Both the position numbers and the translations under genes were made by a program. DNA of 64,000 nucleotides from Rhyacichthys aspro. Its lineage: Eukaryota > Chordata > Actinopteri > Gobiiformes > Rhyacichthyidae. This document shows, one piece after another, positions 48,201 through 61,000 of this stretch. Each line of letters begins with the position of its first letter. Position 1 is the first letter of the stretch. Below the pieces are notes generated by a model. The model was not told the origin of the DNA. It searched no databases and was given only the letters and a program-made list of their open reading frames with translations. The stretch spans positions 19,011,307-19,075,306 of the forward strand of contig CM072151.1 of the NCBI GenBank assembly GCA_036850595.1, given 5' to 3'.

Positions 48201-50220
48201 TGAAGTCTTTTGATTTTCGCCGCATGTGTCGTATAATCATAGTGTTTTGATGCTTCAGTGGCTCTGACATTTGATGGTGCCGGCTGTCAGGCCTTGTCTT
48301 GGATTAAGGGCAGCATCAGGCAGACATATGTCCTTTCTGCTTTTGTATTGGTTGGGCTTTTTTTATCTGGGCGAAATATAATTTTTATCTCACTTCATTC
48401 AGAATGACAGTTCCTCAAAATCGCTCCACACCGAGGGATATTCATTACTTTTTGTGGACCTGCCTGGGTAGCCCGTCAACTTTTCATCTCCCCTCATCTC
48501 TCATCTATTTCACTCTCTCAGAAAGCCCATTTTTTCCCTGGCAATTTTCCTGCTTTACTTTGCTATGACCTTCCTGTTTAAATTGCTTGGCTTGTGTTAT
48601 TCACAGTTCGAGATTTACCGAGAATAATATTGCGCCATAGGATTTCCCGCACTCTTAGCTGCCCAATAACTTGTGACAGAAATTCTTTGACCTGGTTGTC
48701 TGTATTTTCTCAGCTTAGGTTTGAGGTGATGGAGGCTGCAGCTGGCATTTAGCTCTGCTGAACAAATGCCCGGGCTGCGGTGCGCCGCTGAAACCTGTAG
48801 CACCTGCAGTTCAAAGGCACCATTCAACTCAGTTCAATGGCAAACATGAAACAGAGCACACGTTTCTTTTTTAATCAAACAAAACCAGTGTTTACTTTGA
48901 AACAGCTTTCGGCGAGTTTGTTTGTAGCAAGTTAAAATGTTGTAAGGCAAAAGTAGGAGAGGTCAGCGTGACCTTACTGGAGCAAAGGTGGAGTGTATTC
49001 CAGCTGAAATGGGTGATGTAAAAGCCTCTTCATTTTAAGACAGTGAGCATTTATCTCTTGTCTTGTCCCCGCAACACAAAACGCATAAAAGCCATGTGCA
49101 CAACTAGACCTTATTCAAGTTCTTTTCCCTCTCTCTGCACAGGCTCTCACATCGTCGCCCTCTCATTTGTGCTACATAATAGTGTCTGGAACTCTCTGTG
49201 GGCCATTGTCAACTCCAGGACTGGTTGTCCATTTGGAACATCTAAAATACAGGGAGGGCTTTAATCTTTCTTCATTATTTTCCAATTTGGGCTAAATGTG
49301 CTCATAATACCAGCCTCCTTTTCTAAATGAAACTCTTTGACTGGATCCCCAGCTCTTCACTTTTCCACCTGCTTTCATCTTTTACACAAGAGTAGTCCAA
49401 ATGCCAGGTCCCAATGTGGAGATAGAAGGATAATTGAGTCGATAAACACAGGGTTAGAGTAAGGTCATTGTTGAAGCTCATTCACCAGGTGCTTAGCCCA
49501 ATCTCAATACGCATATTACCATATTTGACTTATTTGCCTTAACAGTCGGAATTGACCCCGGATGGGCTACTTTTCCAAACTGTCATTGTGTGGGTAGTTA
49601 ACAGGACATTTAGGGTCAGCCTGCCACTGCTAGCTTGCCGCCAGACACTTTGTACCAAACTTATAATGCAACTACATCAACCACTGTGTGCAATTTATTT
49701 TGATATCCGAGATGAAAAATCGAAGACATATGGCCACAGACTACATTTATATTATGAAAATGTGTATAATTTGAGCTATACTTTGTAGAAATAGGCCACA
49801 CCAAATATCAATGTGCCTTGATCTGACCCCTGAGAATGTTGGGAGTGTGACAGATGTGATTGGATATGCACAGTCTGAAAGATTTGGCTCTCGGTCACCG
49901 GCGCTGAGCAGACGGCTAGAACAGCAGACGTGGAAACCCTACGTGACACTGGAGACGTCTACCTTGGTTTTATACATATATTACACCATAGGGCAGGCTT
50001 TATCAGCGACATGAAATGTGGGATGGGGGATGCTGGATATCACAGTAATTTCTTCAGGCAGACACCAATTATTGCGAATAAGGAAACTCCGCCAACATGT
50101 TTTCTGGTTTAGTCTTGCGGTGTTTGGCATAAAGCCCACTGAGTTCATGAAATGTTAACTACAAGCTATTGCTGTATTACACACTATAGATGTATTACTC
50201 GAGTAGGGGTTTTGTATTTA
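45226..50220. other. Gene-poor region, possible intron of the 45142 gene
   Basis: No convincing coding exon. Non-repetitive, GC-richer blocks occur at about 45540-46180 and 48180-48840. A fish interspersed-repeat fragment lies at 47455-47520. If the 45142 exon is real, this is the start of its first coding intron. Confidence 0.4.
47455..47520. repeat. Interspersed repeat fragment (GGAGCCTATCCCAGC type)
   Basis: The phrase GGGTGACTGGAGCCTATCCC belongs to a repeat very common in teleost genomes. Only a short decayed piece is present. Confidence 0.55.
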
Positions 50221-50446
50221 GGGTTGAATTGGCATTTTTAAATGCATTTAAGATATGATGCTATTTAAGATAATCATAATGATGGGTGCCCAGTATATCG
50301 TATTATAATGACAGACTTTCACACTTTTCAATTCAAAATGAATAAAAAAAACCCCTGTATATATATTTTTATTTGATAAACCTTTTACTATCTCAAAGGG
50401 GACATTCAGATATCTCAAGATATACTATCATCATAATATTCAACCC
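50221..50446. mobile_element. Small MITE-like element with GGGTTGAAT ends
   Basis: It begins GGGTTGAAT and ends ATTCAACCC, giving a 9-bp inverted end pair. Internal ATATCGTATTAT and AGATATACTATCATC stretches resemble the ATTGCGATA-type repeats elsewhere in the window, and the longest of these also starts GGGTTGAATGATA. It is probably a decayed relative. Confidence 0.45.
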
Positions 50447-53400
50447 AGTTATTGCATAGCGGCATGTTTTACTAATAAAGTGCAGCTCCAGAACATTTTA
50501 GTGAGTTGTAATTCAAGAGCTGTGTGGGGGAGATATTTCAATGCAAGAACATTCAACATCAATGATAAAAATATTTCAGATGTAATGTTAGTGTAATTTT
50601 GAATTTTTAAAGTAATATGAAAATTAAGAGTTCACTTTTGGCTTTCTCTTGCACATAAAAAATGTGCATGGTGTTTTAAACACTAAACTAGTTTAACAAG
50701 AAGTGACATTCTGTGATATTTTTCATACATACTCAAGAGTACATTGTCACTTAGAGCAACACTATGTAACATTTTGCCCCAAAATATGGAATTCATAACA
50801 AAAATAGTATTCAATTTATTTTGATGGTATCTTGACATGAAATATGACTAATCCTGCTTTTTAAGACAAAGGGCACATGGTTTGACAGATTCTCCATTAT
50901 GCAATATTAAGTTATATCGCATGCTGCACATAGATAGCCAAAACATTTGGCATCAAGTCAAAAATTCATCCTTTAATGAGTCTGTCCTCACCCGTACTAA
51001 CGCTGGTTCTCTCAAGATACTCCAACTTCCTCCCACCAGCCAAAGACATGCATGTATAGGTGAACTGGTGACTCCAATATTAGGAGTCTAAATGGCTGTC
51101 AATGTTATGTCTCTAAATATTAGCCCTGCAATTGACTGGCAATTATCCAAGGGTTTACCTAGCCTCACATTTTCTTTATTTCTCCCCAGTTATTTCCTTT
51201 CTTGTCCAAAATTATAAAAACAAAAATTTAAAAGTAACCCATTTTAAACAAAAAAATCCTTATACACAATGTATATATATGCTGTAAAATAATACTTGAT
51301 TTAAATTTCAAACCAACTGGGTTGGCGTTAAGACGAGATTAGCTCAGTGCTGGGAAGTGATTTTTGAGAAGTATATATCTGCCTTTTGCAAAGCTGTCGT
51401 TGAGAGGTATTGATCTGTAATCCTAGCAATGCATCGCAGAGGGAATATGAATTCTTTGAAGCTTCAACATGGGATACAGGCATTTTAAGACTGTCTTTAT
51501 CTTTTAGTTTTTACACTAAAGATATTTTATTAAAATAGACAATGAGTTTTACATTCCTAAAAATTCCCACAATTTATACACCGACATACAAAACCTCAAA
51601 GCCATTGAAATATTAGTGAAATATATAAAAGAAAACCCTGGCATTTATCATTTTATGTTTGTATTCAAAGATCACTGGTGGCATGTAATGTGTTTCTAAA
51701 ATCAGAAGTACGCAGCGGTATTCTTTCACCTGAGTACGAGGCCGTGCCAGTCAGGAGCAGAGGAGGAATTACAAGTCAAGAACATTTGTACCTGAGAAAT
51801 GTTTCCATGACAGAGGCGTCTAAAGCCAGCTCTACTCCTGACATGTGTAGACAGGAGAAAATTATCAATATAATGTGAAGATGAGTAAAATAGAATGAAA
51901 GCTGATGTGAGCAAAGCTGTAGGAATGAAAAAAAAATGTTTTAAATGAAGCATTCACTGGAGGGGAGGAAAAAAATGAATTCCTGGGTCCTAATCTTTCG
52001 CTCCAAGCACTGCACTGCTAAGCTCTGGTTTGGGATGACAGGTCCCCCACCTGGACAAGCTTGGACAATGTCTCTGCTATGTCTCATTTCAGTGGGAACA
52101 GTGCTGCACAGACGGCTAATCACGTCCGGAACCAAAGGCACCTGCCCTATCTGCCTCTACATTTGGTTGGGAATCTTTAAAGAGGCTAAACCTCACTTTC
52201 ATGCTTGTCTTTTATTCACGGTAAGTGCTTATCGAAAGCGAGCTGTTGCCACTGCCCCATCTTCCCTCCCACAAGCTCTGAGAATGCTTGACGTAAGTAC
52301 AGCCAATCTGGGTAAATACGAATCTCTCCTTACTGTCACTGCTGGCATATTATGCCCCTGAGGGAACATTCTTTTCATAATATCATAAGCTGCTTAGCGG
52401 TGTGCTTCTATTTAAGGCATACATATTAATAGCTATAAGGAAATCATATTTGAACTGTTCCCTGCAATCAATGTCTTTGGGTTTGCTGTTATACTTTGTA
52501 TAAGAAGGTGCTAATAACTTGAAGGCACTTAGACTGGGCAATCTAATCCTTTTGTATGATAAAGACTCGTGTTGGCAGAGAGCGTGCCAGATCATGGGAC
52601 AAGGTGCGCCAGTGGTTTAGTCCTCCAAATCACAGCTTCTCTCCTTCATTCACTCTCTTTACTGGGGAATACAGGCAATGTGAGGCTTACAACACTAAGA
52701 CAAAAAGTTGGAAGAGACACCTGGCTCAGACCTGTGGGCTGTGGTCTGGCCCAGTTCTGGCTTGGTGCAACCAGTGTTTAAAATGTAGCTATTAGAATAC
52801 CTTCATAAAGAGTATCAGGATTTTTCCTGTCAACAGTTGTTCATAGTCACGCATGCATCAGAGCTATAACCAAGGGCAAGGTGCATTTTCTTAACATATT
52901 TGGTGAAAAAAAAACAAACAAACTGACCATGTACAGCAGGATTCTATGCCATCAGACACATAAACATTTTCTTTGTTAACCAGAAACACATCATTTATAG
53001 CATTTATACTCTGCAAAAATACTCCCAAACAATACTTCACTGAAAATATTATGAATATATATCTTACCTTCAAAGCCTTCCTTAACGCCAACATTTTCTG
53101 CACATTGAACACAGCTCAAAAACTACATATAAATATATTTTTATATATATATTTCCCCTTGATGCCTACAAACATAAATACATAATTGTGTTTTCACTAG
53201 GTAATAAGAGTGGAATAAAGGAATAAATATGATTCCCCATTAAGTCGTGGCAGTAATCACTCTACTCACTCTTCACTGGCCCCTTCACAGCAGAGCTTCA
53301 GGGTGGATCATCTCGTGCTGAAATCTGCCGGCTCTAAATTTAAATTACTTTCTTCCTTTGTCACACGGGGATAATAGTAATAATAATGCATAATTATACA

Positions 53401-53808
53401 GAACAAAGGAAAATGTGAAATCGGTATCCAAGTATTTCTCCAGCCCACAGGAGTTTTGACTTTAAGTTAATTTTGTAATTTATCCCGAATGACTTAACAG
53501 ACCGCTCAAATTGTCTGCAGTTGATAACCTTACTGAAAGTGTTGTGTTCAAGGAAATTCAGGTTAGAGTGAAATTGTTGATGCTAAGGTGGAGCTACCTC
53601 ATGTTTCTGCAGAGACTTGACTTGCACGATTGGATGTATCCACAGGACGCAAACTAAATCTAGAAGTGACACACTTTTTGAAGCGGTAGCAAAATGACTC
53701 TAAGGGCAAAAGATACCTGATTCCACCAGTTTCAGCTGGAGTATGTTTTGTGAGCATGCAGATGAAGAGAACATGGTACCTCTGAGGCCTTGGCAAACTG
53801 GTGTTAGT
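50447..53808. other. Gene-poor region with candidate regulatory blocks
   Basis: Mostly AT-rich, with a GC-richer non-repetitive part at about 51945-52360 and 52560-52800. A 138-codon ORF at 51945-52361 has no recognisable domain and no clear exon structure. A repeat piece lies at 51019-51078. Confidence 0.4.
51019..51078 (+). repeat. Fish SINE/repeat fragment (CCAAAGACATGCATG type)
   Basis: CTTCCTCCCACCAGCCAAAG followed by ACATGCATGTATAGGTGAA is the widespread teleost phrase CCTCCCACAGTCCAAAGACATGC, slightly decayed. Only this short portion survives. Confidence 0.6.
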
Positions 53809-53820
53809 CCAGCAGGGGGT
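53809..53820 (+). promoter_or_regulatory. CTCF-like motif 3 (one mismatch)
   Basis: CCAGCAGGGGGT matches the CTCF core at 11 of 12 positions (last base T rather than C), in the same orientation as the motifs at 41854 and 43656. Confidence 0.4.
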
Positions 53821-56800
53821 GCTGGCTCACAGGATTTGAAGTCAGGGGAGCACGAGGGGAGAATTTGGCTGGGTTGCTGTGCCACCACTCTTCGGAGCTC
53901 AGATGAGTGCTTCAATTGTAGGGATATTTTCCTCTAAGCCTGTGGTTGACAGCAACACAGTGCACTTATTTAAAGCAATTTCAAACATGTCTTGTCTGAC
54001 AAGTTTTAAATCCTACTTAACACCCCGTAACAGCCACGAGTTTACTGTCAGAATTAAAGAAGAGAATTCTCAAAGGGACAGAAATTATCACTTCCATTTT
54101 GTTCAGCGCTCTTGTTTCTAAAGAACGTGGCAGGGATGTTTACCTAGGGATGAATATATTATTACCATTCTGCAACACTGTTTTTCAAGTCGGAGAAAGG
54201 GCGGTTTTAAAGTTTCTCTTATGTTGTTTTTAATTGCTGCTATTAGCGCTACAGGAATAAAAGTGAGCTTTACCTTCAGATGACTGGCTTCAGACTTAAC
54301 ACCCTCTCAACTATATAGTAAATACTCTGGCTTTTTTAATTGGTGAAAATAAATACTGATACCTGATATTTATTTTTTGGGATTCAGTGTACAAGCACAA
54401 ACAAATCTCTATTTTGGATCTAGTACTTTCTAAATTTGCATTCTTCTTTCCTTTTGTGTGTCTTCAGTTGCCACCCATCAAAGCTGTTTTATTTACATGA
54501 AGACATAAGGCGACAAATCTAGGCCTGCCTCAGCTCTGGCTCATGTCGTGCCTGCAGAGATGGGTTTTCCTGTTCAGATTCCACATTCTTTATCAGTCCC
54601 CAAAAGCAAAAAACAAATCACCAAATGTAACAATCTTCCCCCTGTCCTCCTTGTGATTGCACGTTAGGCACCGAGGTGATAAGCACACTGCTACGTGTTG
54701 TTGCTGTGTGAAAGACACCCTTTATCGGCTCATACCTCTGACTTGTGCTTAGTCTAGTCAGCCGGAGAAATATGACGGAAATCTGATAGGGGAATGGTCC
54801 CATCTCAACATCAGCGCAAGTGCACGCCGAGCAAGCCAATGTTTATGCTTGCCGGGCCTTGTGTTCTCAAGGGAAAAATGTCAATAGAGTGTCACAGGAA
54901 GCATCTTCCCCAGGAGATGGTGTCTGCTGACCTAAACAGCAACAAATAAGAGGCATCTCTGTCAGACAACATATTACTTCTTTCACTATTATGCACCTGA
55001 CCTTTGAATTTTAAACATTTCGATATTTTCTCAAACTATCTGGCAATAGTAGGACCTAATGGGTATAAAATTTTCATTATTAAATTCAATCATCCTTTTT
55101 CAATAAAGACACTGAAATAACCGCATTAAAACAGAATTAGAGAACTTTATTTTATTTTATTTAGTGGCTCTGAAGCCAAATTGTAGATACAGCAGCACAT
55201 ACAAAACAGGGAAAAAAAGTAAAATCTTAAAGGCTAAAAAATATAAATATTTTTTATCATACGGTTTATCAGTTATGGATAAACTGAGGACAACAATCCC
55301 ACAAAAGCTTCTGACTCCTGATTTGTGACTTAACCAAGGCATTCATGATTTTTAAAAATGAATTACAAAATAAAAACTAATAGCTGGTGGAAACTTGCTG
55401 TTGTAGCTCAGACTAAAAACAAACTTGCAAAGTTCAGTAATGTCTAATCTACTCAAATGATAAAACAAATCAAAATTAAACAAATTAAATGGCAAAACTG
55501 GAAGCCCATCTAATGCTACTTAGAACATCCCATGCATGTTATAACGACAGAATCAGTTCAAAGCGTGCCTGTATACATATGTTGGTATAATTTGTGTGTC
55601 GGTCTCTATTAAATGGTCCGACAACAGCGGGGCAGCCGGCCAGCGGGCTCTCACAGGCGACAGAACAGGACAGTGCGTCTCTAATTACCACTGCGACACT
55701 GCGGGAAGCTGGTCCGTCACACACCTCCCGCCTTTGTGGCTCTCTCCCACAAACGGCCGCGTGATGAAATGTGTCATGAGATGTCAAGTGGATAAAGCAC
55801 ACAAGGGAAGGAAGTCATTTTAGCCGTTAGCTTTGCTATTGAAAGTAGGGGTATAGCATTGAGGTTGGAAAAGAGAATTGTACAGAGGTCAACAGGTTCA
55901 CAACGAGACACTCTGTTACTTGCATAATGATACGTTTGATTTTACACATTCTGAATGAATGCATTAAAAATATACAGACTAAGTCATTTTTGACGTAGTT
56001 TTTCAAAATAACGATGAATGTCAAATGTTTAAGTGAAAAGTCATTTTTGAGAGGTATTCAATCCTTTTTTTTAAATCACAGCTTCCATAGAAATTGTTAA
56101 GGAAATGGTAATATTGAAAAATGTGCTTAAGCTCATCTTAAATGTGTATTAAGTAAAATAAAGTGGTATTTAGTCTTAATTGCCTTAAGATAACTATCTT
56201 TGCATTGACATTTGACTCTCCATAGATTTGATATAATTTTTCTACAATAGCCCAGAGCAGACAAACTGAGCACTGCCGACGAAGCAAATTCTCTTTTCGG
56301 GTTAGAACATATATGAACTAAACAGATTTTAAAAATATACATTTTCAAAGTGAATTTAACAGCATGTCCCTGAAAGGCGAGTGTGAGTAAAAAAGAGTGA
56401 TCAAAGGTGTGGGATTGCAGTCTGCAATGTTGCAACCAGAGACACACACGCTGCACTCCACAAGTGTTTTTTTGTCTCGTCAAACTTGGTTGAAATCTTA
56501 CGGCTCTTGCTTTTTGAAATTCCATACAACTGGATTTGTTGTTTACATTGAATTTAATTGAACCTAGATCGAGGTGGCTAACATATGTAACTTTTGAACT
56601 TCTCTTGATTTTAGAAAGCTGGGAAACATCCCGAAACAAAGACCATACATAAATAGTACGAGAGTTTATGTTGGTTATTCTTAGTCATCCAGATCATAGT
56701 CCAATAAAAGGTGAAGAAGAAGGCATCCGGAAATAGCTTTGAAGGTAGAAGTTGTTTCTTCTTTCATCCAAGCAACTTTATCAATCCTTGGATCGACATG

Positions 56801-57638
56801 CATTTTTCTTTTTGAGACATTCCAGAATTTCACTCCGCATGAAACACTGCCATTTTTGCTTCCCTTTTAACTCTTCAAACTGCGCTCGTCTTTACGTGGT
56901 CACCTTATCAAGCGGTGGTCTTTGCGCATCTTGCCACCTTGAGTTTGTGTCGTCTGTGGCTCACCTTTGATTTGCGTTGCTCTTTCGAGGCTCGTCAAAA
57001 CGACCGGGGGGGTCTGGGGGCAACAAAGATATTGTTTCCAGCTATATTCGCCACCATCAGCTGCAACATCTGCCTTGTTAGCTGTGCAAAGCAAATGGCC
57101 ACGCGGATACGGGTATTTGGAGGTGGAAGAAAGGAGATGCTATCCCGGCTAAATGAGGGAAGATTCACACAGTATAATGACGGCTGGACCCATGGCTTCA
57201 CGGCTGATGTGTATCTAAAAAGGCCTGGTAAATACTGTTTCAGAAGAACAGAAGGCTTTATCTGCAGATATACATATCCCCTGCAACCACTGGTCCCCCA
57301 CATGAGGGCCCTGGCTATCTGCTGCATCGCTTTTATTCTGTTTTTATCTAAAAAGGGGGAAAAATGTAAGACTTCCATCAGTTTAACCCTTGCAGAGTTT
57401 GGGCGCTATTTGGGAAAGAGGAACACAAACATTTATTTATGGTGCATTCTAATAATCAGGACTTAGAGCAGAATTATGTCTTTCTATAAATTGTTTTTGT
57501 CTCGTATAATCAAGTGATGGTAATGACAATTGGACTCAGTGCTTGATCTGGGGCTTGCAGTAAAACAGGAACAGTAAAGCATATTTATTCAGTTGATAAC
57601 TCTCTGGTCTACTTTATTCACTGCGATACTGTCAGTAG
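53821..57638. other. Gene-poor region with GC-richer blocks
   Basis: Candidate conserved blocks are visible at about 54640-54860, 55577-55830 and 56640-57480 as non-repetitive, balanced-composition sequence in an AT-rich background. The last includes overlapping ORFs on both strands (183 codons plus, 127 codons minus) without a recognisable domain. No splice-paired exon was found. Confidence 0.35.
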
Positions 57639-58010
57639 CAGTGTTGTAGTCAAGACCGCCAGAGTGTAGCAAAACCGAGTCAAGATCAAGACTATGTAAT
57701 GTTGAGACCAAAACCAATGGATGATACATAATAATAGGTACAAAGGAACATTTATAAAATCCAAACACTCCAAGTCCAGTTTTTAACCAAGTCCTAACTC
57801 ACAGAGGGTTAATGTTTGGTGAAGGAGACAGATTTAGCATGAGACTATTAATTGAATATAATCCCCCAAAAAAGACAGACAAATATACTATTTGTGGTCT
57901 TGATTGGTCTTGACATCTGAGGCCAAGACATCCGAGTAAAAATGAGTCAGAGACCATGACAAAACCAAAACCTTTTACGTAACGATCTTAAAACCGGTGT
58001 AAAGTTCTAC
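57639..58010. repeat. Dispersed fish repeat (GTGTTGTAGTCAAGACC type)
   Basis: It begins CAGTGTTGTAGTCAAGACC and contains repeated variants of GAGACCAAAACC, GTCTTGACATCTGAGGCC and GAGTCAGAGACC. This matches a non-autonomous element common in fish whose ends read AGTGTTGTAGTC. The right end, GTGTAAAGTTCTACATTAC, is only a partial inverted match to the left. It has no coding capacity. Confidence 0.5.
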
Positions 58011-61000
58011 ATTACTAGCTTGGTTGCCATCTTAGTTGGTTAGTAGTAATAATAATCAGCACTAAATATGGTTGAAAATGGTGGTGTTGCTGATACAAGT
58101 CACATTAAAACTAAACAGCAAACCAGAAAACACCAAGCCAATGTTTTTAGGAAGCTTTGCAATGTTTTTAGTGACAGAGTAAAAACATTATTTGCACTTA
58201 AACAGTAGTGAAATGCACGGTGTGACTGTGGTACATTAAAACAAGCCATCTTCAGCGTTGGTGGTATTAAAAACAATGTAAAAGAAAAAATAACCTGAGA
58301 AGTATACTAATCATTTTTGTAATTTCATTGTGTAAAATTAGTAGTGTTAGTGTAAAAAGTGAAACATATAAGTCTAAACCTTTAAACACTCTTTGTATTT
58401 GCCTGACTTAAAATAGAACTTCAAGCCTCCATAGAACTTTGTAGAACTATTTCCTGACTTTTCCTGGAGCAGACAAACTGAGCACAGAGTGGAGGAGAAG
58501 CACATTACCTTTTCTTATTTCAACACTCAATCTGGCATTAAAGCTGAAATGGGAGGCTTAGGAATTGTCAACAAAAAAAAACAGAGCCCACAAAACTATA
58601 ACACAATAAATAATTAACCCATTCATTTCCTATAGGTATATTTTTTTCAACGTCAGAAACTCACTCCATATCCAGTCTCAAAATTTCCCTCAACAGCAAA
58701 GTGTCGGCTCATCTGAAGCTGCTATTTGTTACTTGGATTATCCTAAAACCACAAGATCAAGCTTTCATTGCAGCTTAGCATGTATGCTTTTTGCAAACTG
58801 TTAAAATTACCCTTTATCCCAGCATTTCTGCGGTTCACCACAAGCTCACCTAACGTTTACAATATGTACTAAGTTTCGGTGTTGGTAATACGAGACATTG
58901 TGGGGGCCCGCAGTTGAATTTTTACATGACGTCTTGGGGAGTTTGCAGCTACTTTGTAACTTTCCAGATCAAGTTGTATTCATATGTATTACAAAGCCCT
59001 GATCAAATTTGGGATTTCTTCTGTTTGGCTGTGCCTGGTTCAGGTTGTGATGGTGTGGAATCCCAGCTCACGGCAACTAGATGCAAAAAGATGTGGAAAG
59101 TGGGAGACATAAATAATGAGTAAGCCTGCCAATCCCTGCTAGGCCCAGTGGAAATCACAGTATTGGATGAAGGAGCCAGGACCTTAACGTTCCGTGGCCA
59201 GACCTTGGCTTAGATTCTGCAGGTTTTGTGTCCTCCACTAAACAGATTGTTTCCTTTTCTCCTGTCACTGCAATTGAGCTATTGCGACAGAGAAAAAAAA
59301 AGAGCAGGAAAAAGGTCAACTGGATGTGAAGCTCCTATTATCAGCAATCTTCCCCTGGCTTCCATAAGCAGCTTGTTTCTAAGCTGCAACCTAGCCAAGC
59401 ATGAAGAGAATATAATTTCAGCCAATCTCCTGGTAGCATAGGTGCACAGAAATCCATTGTAAGACCAGCAAAATAGTCACAATAGAGTCACTGGCCTTGC
59501 CGATAAAGATCTGCATACGTAATGCTAGGCCAGCAATGAAGGCTATTTGTGCCTCCTCACATTTAACGCAGCTCTCTCTCCAACTCCTGTCTGTTGGCAA
59601 ATGGACGGAGCGTTAGCAGCAGTTTACAGCAAAGAGAACCTAAAAAAACTTCATATAGTAATGGAATATCAACTCTACAACACTGTATAGAACTGTATCC
59701 TCAAACAGACTCTGTGCTCCTTAAAATAGAAGAATGTCCCTTATCCCAGCTGATCAAAACCAAGCTTATTCAATTTGTAGAAACTTACGCTACATATTCA
59801 GAATTATTGTTTTTATTTAACAGTTTTAGCTGCCCCCTTAAAAATGTATTTATGATTACATGTACACTAACTTATGTACACAATATTTCTGGATTTAACA
59901 AACGTGGCTAAAGTTTAAGAAAGAACACCCATCAATGATTTGTTTTATAGATCCGTTTGATTTGGGACTTTTGTAAAAGTGAAAGCAACATCATGCCAAG
60001 GGATGCATAGACTGTTAAATTAATGTATAGCAAACCCCAAAGGAGGGGTGAAAGCGACACTGTAATTCAATATAAGTGCCCTTAAAATGCCTCATAGTGT
60101 GATTGTATTTTTGGGACATTTATGACTTGTATATCTTGTACAAAAATGTGGATAGTTGTGTTGATATGGTTTTGAAAATATGTGTCATTCAAATTCTAAT
60201 TGGAGTTAATTAGAAGAACATCTGGCAAGGTGCTCTGTTTTTAAGTAAAAAAAAAAAAAGGTCACTTGGTATTGATCTTGGAGCAGCTAGGTTCTAGAGA
60301 GATTTAAGAGTTCACAAACCCTCTAATAAAACCCTGTAATTGTCTGTAATTGTCCTTAATCAAGAGAATACATTTTCTTCTGTCAGATTAGTAATGCTTC
60401 CTTACAGGGCATTGAGCCTGCTACAGATTCACTCCACAAAGTAAGGATCATCAACACTGCATAAGCAAGAACATATTTCTAATTGTCACCAAGTCACAAT
60501 AGTTTGCACAAAATTCTTTCAACACCCTGCACTGTTGTAGGTGAAGAGGGCAGTCAATAAAATGTATCTGTGACCCAGTCAGAAACTAACAATTGCAAAA
60601 GATGTCTGAAAGTTTATGTACATTCACTGCATTCTTTAAAATGTCATAGAGTGAATAAACGGCCAGTGGAGCAGTTGTATTTCTGATTCAATAGGACTAG
60701 AGAGTCTTACCAGAGCAGGCGGTGGAACTTTGACCCATTCTACAGTAAGAGTCCATGTTCATGTTTGGTCAGATGCTCATTTGTTCAATGTGTAATGAAT
60801 CAACTTATGGACATTCTTCTTTTGCCAACATTTATCCATGTTTAATTTGCTGCCTGTTTCTCTATTTCTTTCTTTTTTGAGCTGTATAATAAGACATATT
60901 TTGCAACAGAAGAACCAATTTCCTTGGTTTACTTCCCTGACATCATTGTCAACCAATGGGAGCGCTCCTTTTTACCGAAGCGATTGTGATTGGCCAAAAT

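Noticed and set aside
51945..52361. 138-codon ORF
   Set aside because: No recognisable domain and no transcript evidence; kept only as part of a possible conserved non-coding block.
56133..56639. 168-codon minus-strand ORF
   Set aside because: No domain, residue content typical of translated AT-rich non-coding DNA, and no splice or promoter context.
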